A DNA stretch of 64,000 bases from VFMC01 sp040398525 (GCA_040398525.1 JBBATY010000017.1:4445-68444), one strand, 5' to 3'. Numbered from the stretch's first letter, positions 1 to 7,717 are shown. The notes: generated by a model from the sequence alone, not told the origin. Made by a program: numbers and translations.

Positions 1-354
1 AGCAGCGGCCGCGCACCCACTCAGGTCAGGTCGTACAAGCTTGACGACGACGCCGGCATTCTCCGAGGCCGGCATCTATACGAGTACGACTTGGTCTGGA
101 CGGACTTTCCCCCCGACCTGGAAACGCTCATCAGCGATTGCCTCGTCTCCGCCTTGTCGCGAGGTGCGGACATCGCTTGGTTCGGCTTCGAAGGGTCATT
201 CGACTTCGAGTACCTGCTTCATCCAGACATCGCCAGCCAGGTTTATGCCGTCGGTGCTGGCGAGGCCGTTCGGATCGCCCTAGAAGACGACTACCGGGCC
301 TCCGAGGACTGGGCCCGCTTACTGGCGGGGTTGAGGGAGTACGTGCTGGGATGA
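1..354 (+). CDS. Unknown protein, 5' end outside window
   Basis: The frame is open from base 1 and stops with TGA at 352-354, so the true start lies upstream or is an internal codon such as TTG near 91. The visible 117 residues are acidic, with no signal peptide or membrane segment. A motif around WFGFEGSFDFEYLL followed by a short helical tail is all that stands out, and I do not recognise the family. Its stop overlaps the start of the secreted toxin-like gene (ATGA at 351-354), so the two are probably co-translated. An immunity or chaperone role is possible from context only, although immunity genes usually lie downstream of their toxins. Confidence 0.55.
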   Translation, partial: SSGRAPTQVRSYKLDDDAGILRGRHLYEYDLVWTDFPPDLETLISDCLVSALSRGADIAWFGFEGSFDFEYLLHPDIASQVYAVGAGEAVRIALEDDYRASEDWARLLAGLREYVLG

Positions 355-1013
355 CGCGTCGCGCCCTCACTGTCCTCGTAGTCCTGGTCGGGATTGTCGT
401 CTGGTCAAGCGGACCGTCCTTCGCGTCGGCCCCGGCCGCATTCGGGTACGACGACATTGAACTCGTGGCCGACCCGGCAAGGCTCCTCGCACTCCCGACT
501 ACGACCGGCGTAGCTCAGGTCGCCCATGCCTACGACGTATCGACCGTTGCGAGCGTTGACGATCGAACGTCTGCTGCCGCGGAGACGGCCTCGGCCCTGC
601 TCAACGGCGTCCGAGACGAGTCTGTGTCGTTACCGATCTATGACCCGGGACCATCTACGACCTCTTCTCGCTCTGTTGTTGCCACAAACACGGCAAATGA
701 CGTCCTTCGGTTCGGTACGAAGGACTCGTGGGGCAATCTCAACACCCTCGACGACCACTTCGCCCGGCACGGCGCCGACTTCGGAGCGACCTCCGCGGAT
801 GACTACGCACGGCAAGCCTTCGAGTTTCTCCAACAGCCAGGAACTCTGACGAAGATCGACCCGAAGACTGGCGTCATCCGCGTCTACGACCCGGCGACCG
901 AGGCGTTCGGCGCCTACAACCCGACGGGGACGACGCGCACGTTCTACATACCCGATCCGGCCAAACACGGGTACCCGACGAATCTCGACTACTGGAACGC
1001 GCAACCGGGATGA
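351..1013 (+). CDS. Secreted protein with polymorphic-toxin-like C-terminal domain
   Basis: The 220-aa protein starts at the ATG that overlaps the previous stop. Residues 1-27 are a Sec signal peptide (MTRR, hydrophobic core, cleavage near FASA). A variable linker of about 90 residues follows. The last 100 residues contain DHFARHGADFGA, a YARQAFEFL helix, an RVYDPATEAFGAYN hairpin and a TRTFY...HGYPTNLDYW end. This arrangement resembles the C-terminal modules of Rhs/WXG-type polymorphic toxins, including small nuclease-like folds, so a secreted RNase-like toxin is plausible. That is recognition by pattern only; no catalytic residues are assigned. The 3' end overlaps the CPCC gene by ATGA, as expected for a toxin and its immunity or accessory partner. 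It could instead be an exported protein that only shares the fold. Confidence 0.55.
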   Translation: MTRRALTVLVVLVGIVVWSSGPSFASAPAAFGYDDIELVADPARLLALPTTTGVAQVAHAYDVSTVASVDDRTSAAAETASALLNGVRDESVSLPIYDPGPSTTSSRSVVATNTANDVLRFGTKDSWGNLNTLDDHFARHGADFGATSADDYARQAFEFLQQPGTLTKIDPKTGVIRVYDPATEAFGAYNPTGTTRTFYIPDPAKHGYPTNLDYWNAQPG

Positions 1014-1285
1014 GCGACTGCGAGACCTTTCTTTGCCCTGTGTGCGGGTACGACCAGTTGGATGAGCCGCCGTGGTACGACGACTCGCCTTCTGATGAGA
1101 TCTGCCCATCGTGCGGAACTCACTTCGGATTCGACGACGCCGCAGGCGGTAGCGCAGCGCGACGAGCTGCGACACACCGGGCGCTCCGAGATTCTTGGGT
1201 GAGCGACGGATGCCAGTGGTTCTCGGCATCCCGCCGGCCGCCCGATGGATGGGACGCTGCCGCTCAGCTCGAAGTGTTCTGGTGA
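1010..1285 (+). CDS. CPCC-type cysteine-rich small protein
   Basis: This 91-aa cytosolic protein has two zinc-knuckle-like pairs: CPVCGY at residues 9-14 and CPSCGTHFGFDD at about 33-44. This is the layout of the Cys_rich_CPCC family (Pfam name from memory). The C-terminal half has the family's trailing W and PPDGWD elements. CPCC proteins are often encoded beside polymorphic toxins and are treated as immunity-like or accessory proteins; here the gene starts inside the stop of the toxin-like gene (ATGA at 1010-1013), which fits. The four cysteines probably bind a metal. The stop codon lies at or very near the outer end of the following IS3 element, so the last residues could have been altered by insertion. 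Confidence 0.7.
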   Translation: MSDCETFLCPVCGYDQLDEPPWYDDSPSDEICPSCGTHFGFDDAAGGSAARRAATHRALRDSWVSDGCQWFSASRRPPDGWDAAAQLEVFW

Positions 1286-1311
1286 GAGGGACCCGATGAG
1301 TGGTCCAGGGG

Positions 1312-2133
1312 CTATGCGGCTTGGGGTGGGTTGGTGGTCCGCGTGGCGGCGAACTCGGCTGGGGTGAGGTCGCCGTGGGCGGTGTGGGGCCGCTGCCAGT
1401 TGTAGTCGATGCGCCAGTCCTCGATGATCACGCGGGCCTCGCGAAGGCTGTCGAACTGCCACAGGTTGAGCAGCTCGTCACGGAGGCGGCCGTTGAACGA
1501 CTCGATCCATGCGTTCTGCCATGGTGAGCCGGGATCGATGAACACGCTCGCGGTGTCGTTGAACCGGCACCAGTCCGCGAGCGCGTGCGCGACGAGCTCG
1601 GGCCCGTTGTCCATCCTCAAGAAGGCGGGCGGCCCACCGCGGTCGAGTTTCAGGCGGTCGAGGATTTCGACGACGTGGTCGGCGTCGATGGAGTGATCGA
1701 CCTCGATCGCCAGGGCTTCGCGGGTGAACTCGTCGATGATGTTGAGCATCTTGATCGTGCGCCCGGAGGCGAGGGTGTCGAACTGGAAATCGAGCGCCCA
1801 CAGGGCGTTGGGGCGGATCGGGCACATTGCCCCGACATGGGTTCCGATGCCGGTGAGACGCTTCTTGCGTTTCTTCTGCGGGACGCGCAGGCCCTCATCA
1901 CGCCACAGCCGCCGGATCCGTTTGTCGTTCACCTGCCGGCCCTGACGGCGGGCTTCCTTGGCGGCGCGTCGCCATCCCCAACGCGGGCGACGCTTCGCGA
2001 AATCGCGGAGGAACGCACGCGGCTCGGCCTCCTCGTCGGGGACCGGCGGCGGGGCGAGACGCTGCGTCGAGCGATGGATCCCGACGACGTTGCAGGCTCG
2101 GCGTTCGGACACCCCGAACCGTTCGCGCAGCAC
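1312..2133 (-). CDS. IS3-family transposase OrfB (DDE integrase core)
   Basis: The 273-aa frame has the HTH_21 region (RRPRWGWRRAAKEARRQG), then an rve integrase core with all three catalytic acids visible: Asp in LDFQFD, Asp in RMDNGPE and Glu in WIESFNGRLRDE. The terminal RPHTAHGDLTPAEFA is typical of IS3 OrfB. The frame is open upstream of the ATG to about 2162 (SPNRKRNAVGV), because OrfB is normally made as an OrfAB frameshift fusion. That junction has been split by the IS110 insertion, so no full-length fusion can be produced although the catalytic domain itself is intact. Confidence 0.9.
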   Translation of the reverse strand: MLRERFGVSERRACNVVGIHRSTQRLAPPPVPDEEAEPRAFLRDFAKRRPRWGWRRAAKEARRQGRQVNDKRIRRLWRDEGLRVPQKKRKKRLTGIGTHVGAMCPIRPNALWALDFQFDTLASGRTIKMLNIIDEFTREALAIEVDHSIDADHVVEILDRLKLDRGGPPAFLRMDNGPELVAHALADWCRFNDTASVFIDPGSPWQNAWIESFNGRLRDELLNLWQFDSLREARVIIEDWRIDYNWQRPHTAHGDLTPAEFAATRTTNPPQAA

Positions 2134-2178
2134 GCCGACTGCGTTGCGCTTGCGGTTCGGGGACGCTCCTATGTCCTG

Positions 2179-3222
2179 TCAAGTGGTGAAGCTCTCGAGT
2201 TGCCGAAAGAGCTGGCGAGTGACGTAGCGCTTGAGACATCGTTTGATCTCGCGGTCGGTCTTTCCTTCGGCGCGGCGCCGCTCGACGTAGATCTTGGTTT
2301 CCGGGTCGACGCGCATCCGGGTGACCACCACAGTGTGGATGGCCTGGTTGAGGCGGCGATCGCCGGATCGGTTCAGCCGGTGGCGGACGGTCATCCCTGA
2401 CGATGCAGGGATCGGGGCGGTGCCGGCAATCATCGCGAATGCAGCGTCGCTGCGAACGCGCCCGGGATGCGACCAGGCGCAGAGCACCGTCGCTGCAACG
2501 ATCGGGCCGACACCGCAGTTGGTCAAGATGTCCGGCCGCCACGAGCGGATGATCTCAACGATGGCCCTTTCGTGCTCACGCGCTTCAGTGGCGAGGTTCG
2601 CTGCCCGGCGGGCAAGGCAGCGCAATACCTGGGCGGTCTCGCGTGTGGTGATGTCCCAGCGAGGATCAACTCGCAGCCGGGCACAGATCTGGAGCATCTC
2701 CGACGTGGTCTTGTTCCGCAGCTTCTCGCGCAGACGTTCGGGCGCTGCGACGACAAGGCCGTGGATCTGGCGCTGCGCATCAGTGCCGGAATCGACAGCG
2801 AGGCGACGGGCGGCGAGCCGCACCGACAGTGCTGCTCGTTCGCCTTCAGCACGAGGCTCGCTGAGGTGCTCACGACTCAGCGCTTCGCGTGCGGCTCGGA
2901 CAGCGTCGATCGGGTCGGACTTAGCCCCATGGCGACGCTTGGCGCGTTGTGGCCGGTCGAGTTCGATCACCAACTCGCCGCGCTCGACAAGGAAGCGGGT
3001 GAGGCCGGCGCCGTATCCGTTGGCGCCTTCGATCGCCCAGGCGCGGAGTCCACCGCTGCGTTCAGCCAGACTCAGCAGGTGCTGGTAGCCGTCGGGGTCA
3101 GTTCCGGCTGTGGTGGTCTCGATCACGGCCGCTGTCGCTGCTGAGACGATCGCTGCGGTGTTGGTGTGTTTGTGCGTGTCGACGCCGATGACGTGATCGA
3201 CGAGTTCTGCCAGCATGGGCAC
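2179..3222 (-). CDS. IS110-family transposase (DEDD/serine recombinase)
   Basis: This 347-aa protein has full family length. The N-terminal RuvC-like DEDD domain shows Asp in IGVDTHKHTN, Glu in AIEGANGYG, and the two Asp in KSDPIDAVRAAR. The C-terminal Transposase_20 domain holds GVGPIVAATVL and PASSGMTVRHRLNRSGDRRLN, where the catalytic serine lies. I chose the GTG start at 3222 because AAAGGAG sits 7 nt upstream; an ATG two codons later is the alternative. Known IS110 enzymes act with an element-encoded bridge RNA. The gene looks intact and may be active. Confidence 0.93.
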   Translation of the reverse strand: MPMLAELVDHVIGVDTHKHTNTAAIVSAATAAVIETTTAGTDPDGYQHLLSLAERSGGLRAWAIEGANGYGAGLTRFLVERGELVIELDRPQRAKRRHGAKSDPIDAVRAAREALSREHLSEPRAEGERAALSVRLAARRLAVDSGTDAQRQIHGLVVAAPERLREKLRNKTTSEMLQICARLRVDPRWDITTRETAQVLRCLARRAANLATEAREHERAIVEIIRSWRPDILTNCGVGPIVAATVLCAWSHPGRVRSDAAFAMIAGTAPIPASSGMTVRHRLNRSGDRRLNQAIHTVVVTRMRVDPETKIYVERRRAEGKTDREIKRCLKRYVTRQLFRQLESFTT

Positions 3223-3478
3223 TGCGTTTCTCCTTTGAACGTGGAACGTGAGGTTCCGGTCCGGGACGGAGATCGGCAGGACTGTGATGGGACACGCCAG
3301 GGTTCAGCTGGCGGTCAAGCTCCTGATCAGGCCAGTCACTCCGACCAGGGCCGGGGCCGACAACCCGATGCGGACAAGTCCCCAACAAGACACGACGGTC
3401 AGTCAGAATTTGGGTCACGCACCGAGTCATCGACCACAGCACACCACGCACGCGATGGCTGCACCTACAGACTCACAG
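3223..3478 (-). ncRNA. Candidate bridge RNA region of the IS110 element
   Basis: This is the non-coding end upstream of the transposase, where IS110-group elements encode their bridge (seek) RNA. It has no convincing ORF but several self-complementary parts: CGCCAG (3295-3300) pairing with CTGGCG (3308-3313) around a 7-nt loop, and the 10-bp palindrome CCTGATCAGG (3322-3331). A ribosome binding site for the transposase is at its 3' end. RNA ends and guide loops cannot be fixed by eye. Confidence 0.45.
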
Positions 3479-3610
3479 TCAGAAGTTTCCCTTCGCCAAC
3501 TCCTTGAGCATCGACTTGTCGAGCTCGGCCTCAGCGAGGAGCTTCTTCAACCGGGCGTTCTCCGCCTCGAGTTCCTTCAGCCGTTTCGCGTCGTTGGCCT
3601 TCATCCCGCC
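3479..3610 (-). pseudogene. IS3 OrfA, C-terminal fragment
   Basis: The fragment encodes GGMKANDAKRLKELEAENAR followed by a leucine-rich coiled coil ending in LKELAKGNF and a TGA stop (3479-3481). This is the C-terminal half of an IS3 OrfA. The N-terminal helix-turn-helix half is missing: homology stops at base 3611, where the IS21-family element begins, and no matching N-terminal part resumes after that element's right end at 6190. The loss therefore involved a deletion as well as an insertion. Confidence 0.8.
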
Positions 3611-3694
3611 TGTCGCCCGCCAGTGGCATGGGACCACTTTGAGGTGTGTTCCGCCAGTGTGATGGGACCACCTGTCCGCCAGTGATGGGACCAC
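3611..3694. repeat. IS21 left-end multiple repeats
   Basis: Three spaced copies of a CCGCCAGTG(n)ATGGGACCAC unit occur at 3616-3637, 3651-3671 and 3676-3694. The first is part of the terminal inverted repeat. IS21-type transposases bind such repeated end sites. Confidence 0.85.
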
Positions 3695-3765
3695 CCCGGG
3701 GTCCGTCAGTTCGGTGCTGTCGCGGGTGAGCATCGCCGTTCCTGCTGACAGCTCGAGAGGCGGCG

Positions 3766-5337
3766 ATGGCATTCCGGGAGGTTCCGATGTTCGAGGTTCG
3801 AGAAGTGCTGCGTCTGTGGCTGGGAGGTGAGGGGCTGAGGGCGGTCACCCGATTGTCCCGGGTGGATCGCAAGACGGTGCGCCGCTATGTCGAGGCGGCG
3901 ATCGAGGTCGGCATCACCGCCGATGGCGGCGTGGAACAGCTCACCGACGAAGTGTTGGGCAGGGTGGTGGAGATCGTCCGGCCGCACCGCACGAACGGTC
4001 ACGGCCACGCCTGGGCGTCGCTCGCCGAGCGTCGTGACACCGTGGAGGGTTGGGTGACCGCCGGGGTTGCCGGCGTGAAGATCTGCGAGCTGTTGGCCCG
4101 GGACGGGATCGTGGTGCCGGAGCGGACGGTTCAGCGGTTCGTCGCCGCCGAGTTCGGTCCCCGGCGGGGGCAAGGCTCGACGGTGCGGATCGCGGACGGC
4201 GAACCGGGTCACGAGTTGCAGATCGACTTCGCCCGTCTCGGTCTGCTCGACGACCCCGACACGGGTCGGCGGCGGGTGTGTCACGCGTTGATCTTCACCG
4301 CGGTGTTCTCCCGGCACATGTTCGTGTGGTTGTCGTTCACGCAGACGACCGACACGGTGATCGCCGGATGTGAGGCGGCGTGGCGGTTCTTCGGCGGCGT
4401 GTTCAAGGTGTTGATCCCCGACAACCTCACCCCGGTGGTGACGAAGGCCGACGGGATCGAGCCGCGGTTGAACGAGGCGTTCGTCGAGTACGCGCAGACA
4501 CGCGGGTTCGTGATCGACCCGGCACGTGTTCGCACCCCGACGGACAAGCCACGCGTGGAACGGATGGTGCAGTTCGTGCGGTCGTCGTTCTGGGCCGGTG
4601 AGACGTTCCGCGATCTGAACGACGCCCAGACCAAGGTGGAGGCGTGGTGCGCCGGTCGCGCAGGGATGCGAGTCCATGGCACGACCCAGTGCCGGCCGCT
4701 CGAGCACTTCCGCCTCGAAGAACAGGCGCTGCTGTTGCCGGCACCTGGCGAGCACTACGACGTGCCGATCTACGCGACGTGCCGGGTGCACCGCGATCAT
4801 CACGTCGAGATCGCCAAAGCCCTGTATTCGATCCCGGGGAACCTGCTCGGCAAGAACGTGCAGGTCCGCGCCGACCGCAACCTCGTGCGGGTGTTCCACC
4901 GGGGTCAGCTGATCAAGGTCCACCCCCGCCAGCGGCCTGGGCATCGCTCGACCGATCCGGCCGATCTGCCCTCGGAGCAAACCACCTACGCGTTGCGTGA
5001 CATCGCCCACCTCCAGCGCCTCGCCGCCGGTCACGGTGAAGCGATCGGCGCCTACGCGGCGGCGGTGCTCGACACCCCGTTGCCGTGGACCAAGATGCGC
5101 CAGGTCTACGCGCTGCTGGGGCTCGTCAAGAAGTGGGGGCCGGACAAGGTCGACGCCGCCTGCAAACGAGCGCTCGACGCCGAAGCGATCAACGTGGCGT
5201 TGATCGGCCGGATGCTCGAACGAGCCACCGAGACCACCGAACCCGAAGCGCCGCCGGCTCCGCCGGCGACGACACGGTTCGCTCGTGACCCGGGCGAGTT
5301 CACCACCGAGACGGCGAAGGCTCGGAGAACAGCATGA
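3766..5337 (+). CDS. istA: IS21-family transposase IstA
   Basis: This 523-aa protein has IstA length. An N-terminal helix-turn-helix lies around residues 14-45 (GGEGLRAVTRLSRVDRKTVR). The rve integrase core follows, with Asp in LQIDFARLG, Asp in LIPDNLTPV and Glu in KPRVERMVQFV. A C-terminal region carries a P-rich tail (EPEAPPAPPATT). The ATG at 3766 is used; MFEVREVL, seven codons later, is an alternative start common in the family. The last codons overlap istB (ATGA at 5334-5337), so the two are co-translated. The gene is intact. Confidence 0.93.
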   Translation: MAFREVPMFEVREVLRLWLGGEGLRAVTRLSRVDRKTVRRYVEAAIEVGITADGGVEQLTDEVLGRVVEIVRPHRTNGHGHAWASLAERRDTVEGWVTAGVAGVKICELLARDGIVVPERTVQRFVAAEFGPRRGQGSTVRIADGEPGHELQIDFARLGLLDDPDTGRRRVCHALIFTAVFSRHMFVWLSFTQTTDTVIAGCEAAWRFFGGVFKVLIPDNLTPVVTKADGIEPRLNEAFVEYAQTRGFVIDPARVRTPTDKPRVERMVQFVRSSFWAGETFRDLNDAQTKVEAWCAGRAGMRVHGTTQCRPLEHFRLEEQALLLPAPGEHYDVPIYATCRVHRDHHVEIAKALYSIPGNLLGKNVQVRADRNLVRVFHRGQLIKVHPRQRPGHRSTDPADLPSEQTTYALRDIAHLQRLAAGHGEAIGAYAAAVLDTPLPWTKMRQVYALLGLVKKWGPDKVDAACKRALDAEAINVALIGRMLERATETTEPEAPPAPPATTRFARDPGEFTTETAKARRTA

Positions 5338-6128
5338 GCCCGCAGCTGATCGTCACCGCCGAGCTGAAGGCGTTGTTGCGCCGGGTGAAGCTCGGTCGTT
5401 GCCTCGACACGCTCCCCGAGCGGTTGACGCTCGCGCACCAGCAGAAGCTCACCCATCACGAGTTCCTCGAGCTGCTCCTCGCTGACGAGGTCACCCGCCG
5501 CGACACCCAATCCGCCATCCTGCGCGCCCGCACCGCCGGGCTCGACTCGGACATGCTGCTCGAGCGTTGGGATGACACCGCGAAGATCACCTACGACCGC
5601 ACGATCTGGAACGAGCTCTGCTCACTGCGCTTCGTCGACGCGCCCAACGACGTCGTCATCCTCGGCCCTGTCGGTGTCGGCAAGACGTTCCTCGCGACCG
5701 CTCTCGGACACATCGCCGTCAGACGCGGACGCAGTGTCCACTTCGAACGCGCCGACACCCTCCTCAAGCGGCTGAAGGCCACCCGGTTGGACAACAGCCA
5801 CGACGCCGAGGTCCGCAAGCTGCTGCGCGTCGACGTGCTCATCATCGATGACTTCGCCCTCCGAGCGATGGATCAGATCGACACCGCCGAGGTCTACGAG
5901 ATCATCGTCGAACGCCACCGCCGCGCATCGACGATCCTCACCTCCAACCGTGACTCCGGTGAGATGCTCGCCCAGATGGCCGACCCGCTCCTCGCCCAAT
6001 CAGCCATCGACCGACTCCACTCCAACGCCCACGAACTCGTCATCGACGGCGAGTCCTACCGCCGCCGCCAACGACCCGGCATTGACACCACCGACCACCC
6101 CGCACCATCATCCCCAAGCCGACGCTGA
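5334..6128 (+). CDS. istB: IS21-family helper ATPase IstB
   Basis: This 264-aa AAA+ ATPase has Walker A GPVGVGKTFLATAL at about residues 110-123 and Walker B VLIIDDFAL at about 167-175. The sensor-1 stretch is ILTSNRDSGEM. IstB forms the target-capture and regulatory partner of IstA and is related to DnaC/DnaA ATPases. It starts inside the istA stop (ATGA), and its C-terminus (YRRRQRPG) is full length. The next 62 bp hold the right-end repeats of the element. Confidence 0.93.
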   Translation: MSPQLIVTAELKALLRRVKLGRCLDTLPERLTLAHQQKLTHHEFLELLLADEVTRRDTQSAILRARTAGLDSDMLLERWDDTAKITYDRTIWNELCSLRFVDAPNDVVILGPVGVGKTFLATALGHIAVRRGRSVHFERADTLLKRLKATRLDNSHDAEVRKLLRVDVLIIDDFALRAMDQIDTAEVYEIIVERHRRASTILTSNRDSGEMLAQMADPLLAQSAIDRLHSNAHELVIDGESYRRRQRPGIDTTDHPAPSSPSRR

Positions 6129-6140
6129 CAACCCGGACCC

Positions 6141-6190
6141 GGTCCCATCACACTGGCGCACCCGTGGTCCCATCACGCTGGCGGGCGACA
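6141..6190. repeat. IS21 right-end repeats
   Basis: There are two inverted copies of the left-end unit, GGTCCCATCACACTGGCG (6141-6158) and GTGGTCCCATCACGCTGGCG from 6164. The second runs to the terminal ...GGGCGACA at 6190. Confidence 0.85.
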
Positions 6191-6222
6191 AGCCACGTGG
6201 GGGGTCGAGCGCGGTTGACGGT

Positions 6223-6239
6223 TGAAGTGCTCGACTTCA
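6223..6239 (-). terminator. Hairpin at the end of the exported-protein gene
   Basis: TGAAGT (6223-6228) pairs with ACTTCA (6234-6239) across a 5-nt loop. It overlaps the stop codon of the minus-strand gene ending at 6237. There is no U-tract, so termination is only possible. Confidence 0.3.
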
Positions 6240-6722
6240 GCAGTTAAACCCCTCCACGTAGACGCTGTGGGATTCGTCGTAGACAAAGGCCCTGGTTGCC
6301 CAGTACGTCCCAGCGAAGAGACCAGATCCAGAGGGACCCGTACTCGAAGACCATTCTCCAACAACCGTCTCGAACGATCGGACGGCATTACAGAGCGGGC
6401 CAGGTGCGCACCCGTAAGTCGCTCGCGATGACACGGAGTTGCAAGGAATGGACGAATTCAACCCTGCCGACTCGAACAGGGCGTTCGAGTACGCGCCGCC
6501 GAAGTTTCCTTGTTGACCACCCACGGAGCAGTCGTAGCTGATCTGCGGGAGATAGACGAGGTTTCGGTACATGAAGCCCCATTCCTGGTTCAGAGGCATG
6601 CAACTCGGCCCCGACAATGCCGCACTCGCCGGGAGCGCGGACGCGAGCATCACGGCACCGACGAGGGATGCTGTGCGAGCACCGCGCGTGCACCATCGGT
6701 TGCGCAGCCGGCCAGTCGTCAC
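6237..6722 (-). CDS. Small secreted cysteine-containing protein, unknown function
   Basis: The 161-aa protein starts at GTG 6722, which overlaps the stop of the upstream lipoprotein gene (GTGA). Residues 1-34 form a signal peptide with an Arg-rich n-region, the core LVGAVMLASA and cleavage after LPASA. The mature part is about 125 residues, rich in aromatic residues, Ser and Gly. It has six cysteines (SC, DCS, PCN, GCAPG, LCN and the final C), consistent with disulfides outside the membrane. I do not recognise a family. Co-translation with the lipoprotein suggests a joint cell-surface role. Confidence 0.65.
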   Translation of the reverse strand: MTTGRLRNRWCTRGARTASLVGAVMLASALPASAALSGPSCMPLNQEWGFMYRNLVYLPQISYDCSVGGQQGNFGGAYSNALFESAGLNSSIPCNSVSSRATYGCAPGPLCNAVRSFETVVGEWSSSTGPSGSGLFAGTYWATRAFVYDESHSVYVEGFNC

Positions 6723-7495
6723 GAACGTACCTTCGGCATGTTCTCGATGAACGCAAGGAGCTCGGCTGCGTAGTCGGTGACGAACTTTCGCTGGACCTCT
6801 TCCGTGACCTCGATGGCCACCATCGCCCAGCCCGTGTCGTGCTGGCATGAGATGATCTCGTTGCGTTCGAAGGGCTCCCCAGTAGCGGAGCGCCTCGTCA
6901 CACACTCCGTCACACGCCGACGAGCCTCGACCACCCTCGGATCGCTGGCGAACCGCGCCTCGTACGGCGCGTAGGCAGCCGCCATCGTGTTCAACACATA
7001 GACACGGCGCGTCCCCTCGGTCTCGCAGCTTGCGTCGGAACCGTCACTCTCGAGCTCCGTCCAACGCGTCGACGCATACCGAGCGAATGCCGCTGCAGTC
7101 AGCCCCCTCCAGAACGTCTCATTCGGATCACGTTCAGCGCCAAAGGGAACCGGAACGTGGGAATACCCATGCCGCGCCATGCACTCGGCGATCGCCACCT
7201 CTGTCATCTCGTGCGCGAGACGCACGGCATCGCCAACGTCGTGCGGAACGCCCAGGAAGCGCTCCAGCGGTCCTCTCCAGTCGTCGGATGATGCACGGCT
7301 CGGGATGTCGACGGTCACAGCACTTGGGGACCCTGTTGCTCGACCCCCTGCGGTACCCGTCGGCCCCATCTCAATCGCCGTCGTCCGACGGGTGGGCCCC
7401 GAGCTGCCCTCCTCCACGGTGGGCACCCCACAACCAGCGAGGGTTGAGAAGCTGATGACGAGAGGAGTGATGAGGCACAGCTTTCTTGCTTGCAT
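6719..7495 (-). CDS. Lipoprotein of unknown function
   Basis: The frame is open further upstream, but the ATG at 7495 gives a proper lipoprotein signal (MQARKLCLITPLVISFSTLA, then GC as lipobox) and has GGAAG just upstream. The 258-aa product has a short Gly/Ser/Thr linker. A helical domain follows, with conserved-looking E...ECMARHGY (about residues 105-112) and later cysteines in ASCETEG, TECVTRR and ISCQHD. The ECM(A)xxGY pattern occurs in many actinobacterial surface lipoproteins of unknown role. It overlaps the secreted-protein gene downstream by GTGA. Confidence 0.7.
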   Translation of the reverse strand: MQARKLCLITPLVISFSTLAGCGVPTVEEGSSGPTRRTTAIEMGPTGTAGGRATGSPSAVTVDIPSRASSDDWRGPLERFLGVPHDVGDAVRLAHEMTEVAIAECMARHGYSHVPVPFGAERDPNETFWRGLTAAAFARYASTRWTELESDGSDASCETEGTRRVYVLNTMAAAYAPYEARFASDPRVVEARRRVTECVTRRSATGEPFERNEIISCQHDTGWAMVAIEVTEEVQRKFVTDYAAELLAFIENMPKVRS

Positions 7496-7717
7496 GTTCA
7501 CTTCCGCGCCTCTATTTCTATCGGACAAGGACAACACCCACTGCCAACAAGTAGATCCGTCAGTCACGATCACGGCGGCTATCGCAGAGTAGGCGGACGG
7601 CGTCGACTCCCACAGACCGCACACGACATGTCGACACCCGGTGCCGAGATGGAGTTGACCCCGGGTGACGGACACCGATTTCGAGGCGGGCTGGTGCTCG
7701 TCTCGGAAGGAGTCCCG
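7496..7717. other. Gene-free stretch upstream of the lipoprotein gene
   Basis: No supported gene is seen. The stretch probably holds the promoter of the minus-strand lipoprotein gene and the leader of the IS3 orfA remnant, whose ribosome binding site AAGGAG is at about 7707-7712. No strong repeat was found. Confidence 0.4.

Larger units (their letters stand above)
2163..3478 (-). mobile_element. IS110-family insertion sequence, apparently complete
   Basis: The element is about 1.3 kb with one minus-strand transposase. About 256 bp of non-coding DNA lie upstream of the gene and only about 16 bp downstream. The ends were placed by restoring the IS3 orfA/orfB junction: the flanks read ...AACTTCTGA and CCCCGAACC. 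The right end, TTGACA...CATAGGAGCGT on the minus strand, looks like other IS110 termini. As usual in this family there are no clear terminal inverted repeats and no target duplication. The boundaries are good to about 2 bp. Confidence 0.8.
1286..3610 (-). mobile_element. IS3-family element, interrupted and truncated
   Basis: Minus-strand orfB (1312-2133) and the C-terminal piece of orfA (3479-3604) belong to one IS3-family element. They are separated by an IS110-family insertion, and the orfA 5' part is removed at the IS21 left end (3611). Joining the flanks across the IS110 restores the usual orfA stop/orfB frameshift zone, where orfB reads LLTPNRKR. The distal end lies around 1283-1310, next to the CPCC stop; I could not fix its inverted repeat because the other terminus is gone. 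The element cannot move by itself. Confidence 0.75.
3611..6190 (+). mobile_element. IS21-family insertion sequence, complete (2580 bp)
   Basis: Both ends are visible. The left end TGTCGCCCGCCAGTGGCATG (from 3611) matches the right end read inward from 6190, TGTCGCCCGCCAGCGTGATG, and the match continues through GGACCAC. Between them lie istA and istB in the usual overlapping order. The flanks (CCCGCC before, AGCCAC after) show no short target duplication, which IS21 elements normally leave. The element interrupts the IS3 orfA. Confidence 0.9.

Noticed and set aside
138..350. Upstream extension of the secreted toxin-like frame
   Set aside because: It is Arg-rich, overlaps the real upstream gene, and would bury the signal peptide. 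ATG 351 is the sensible start.
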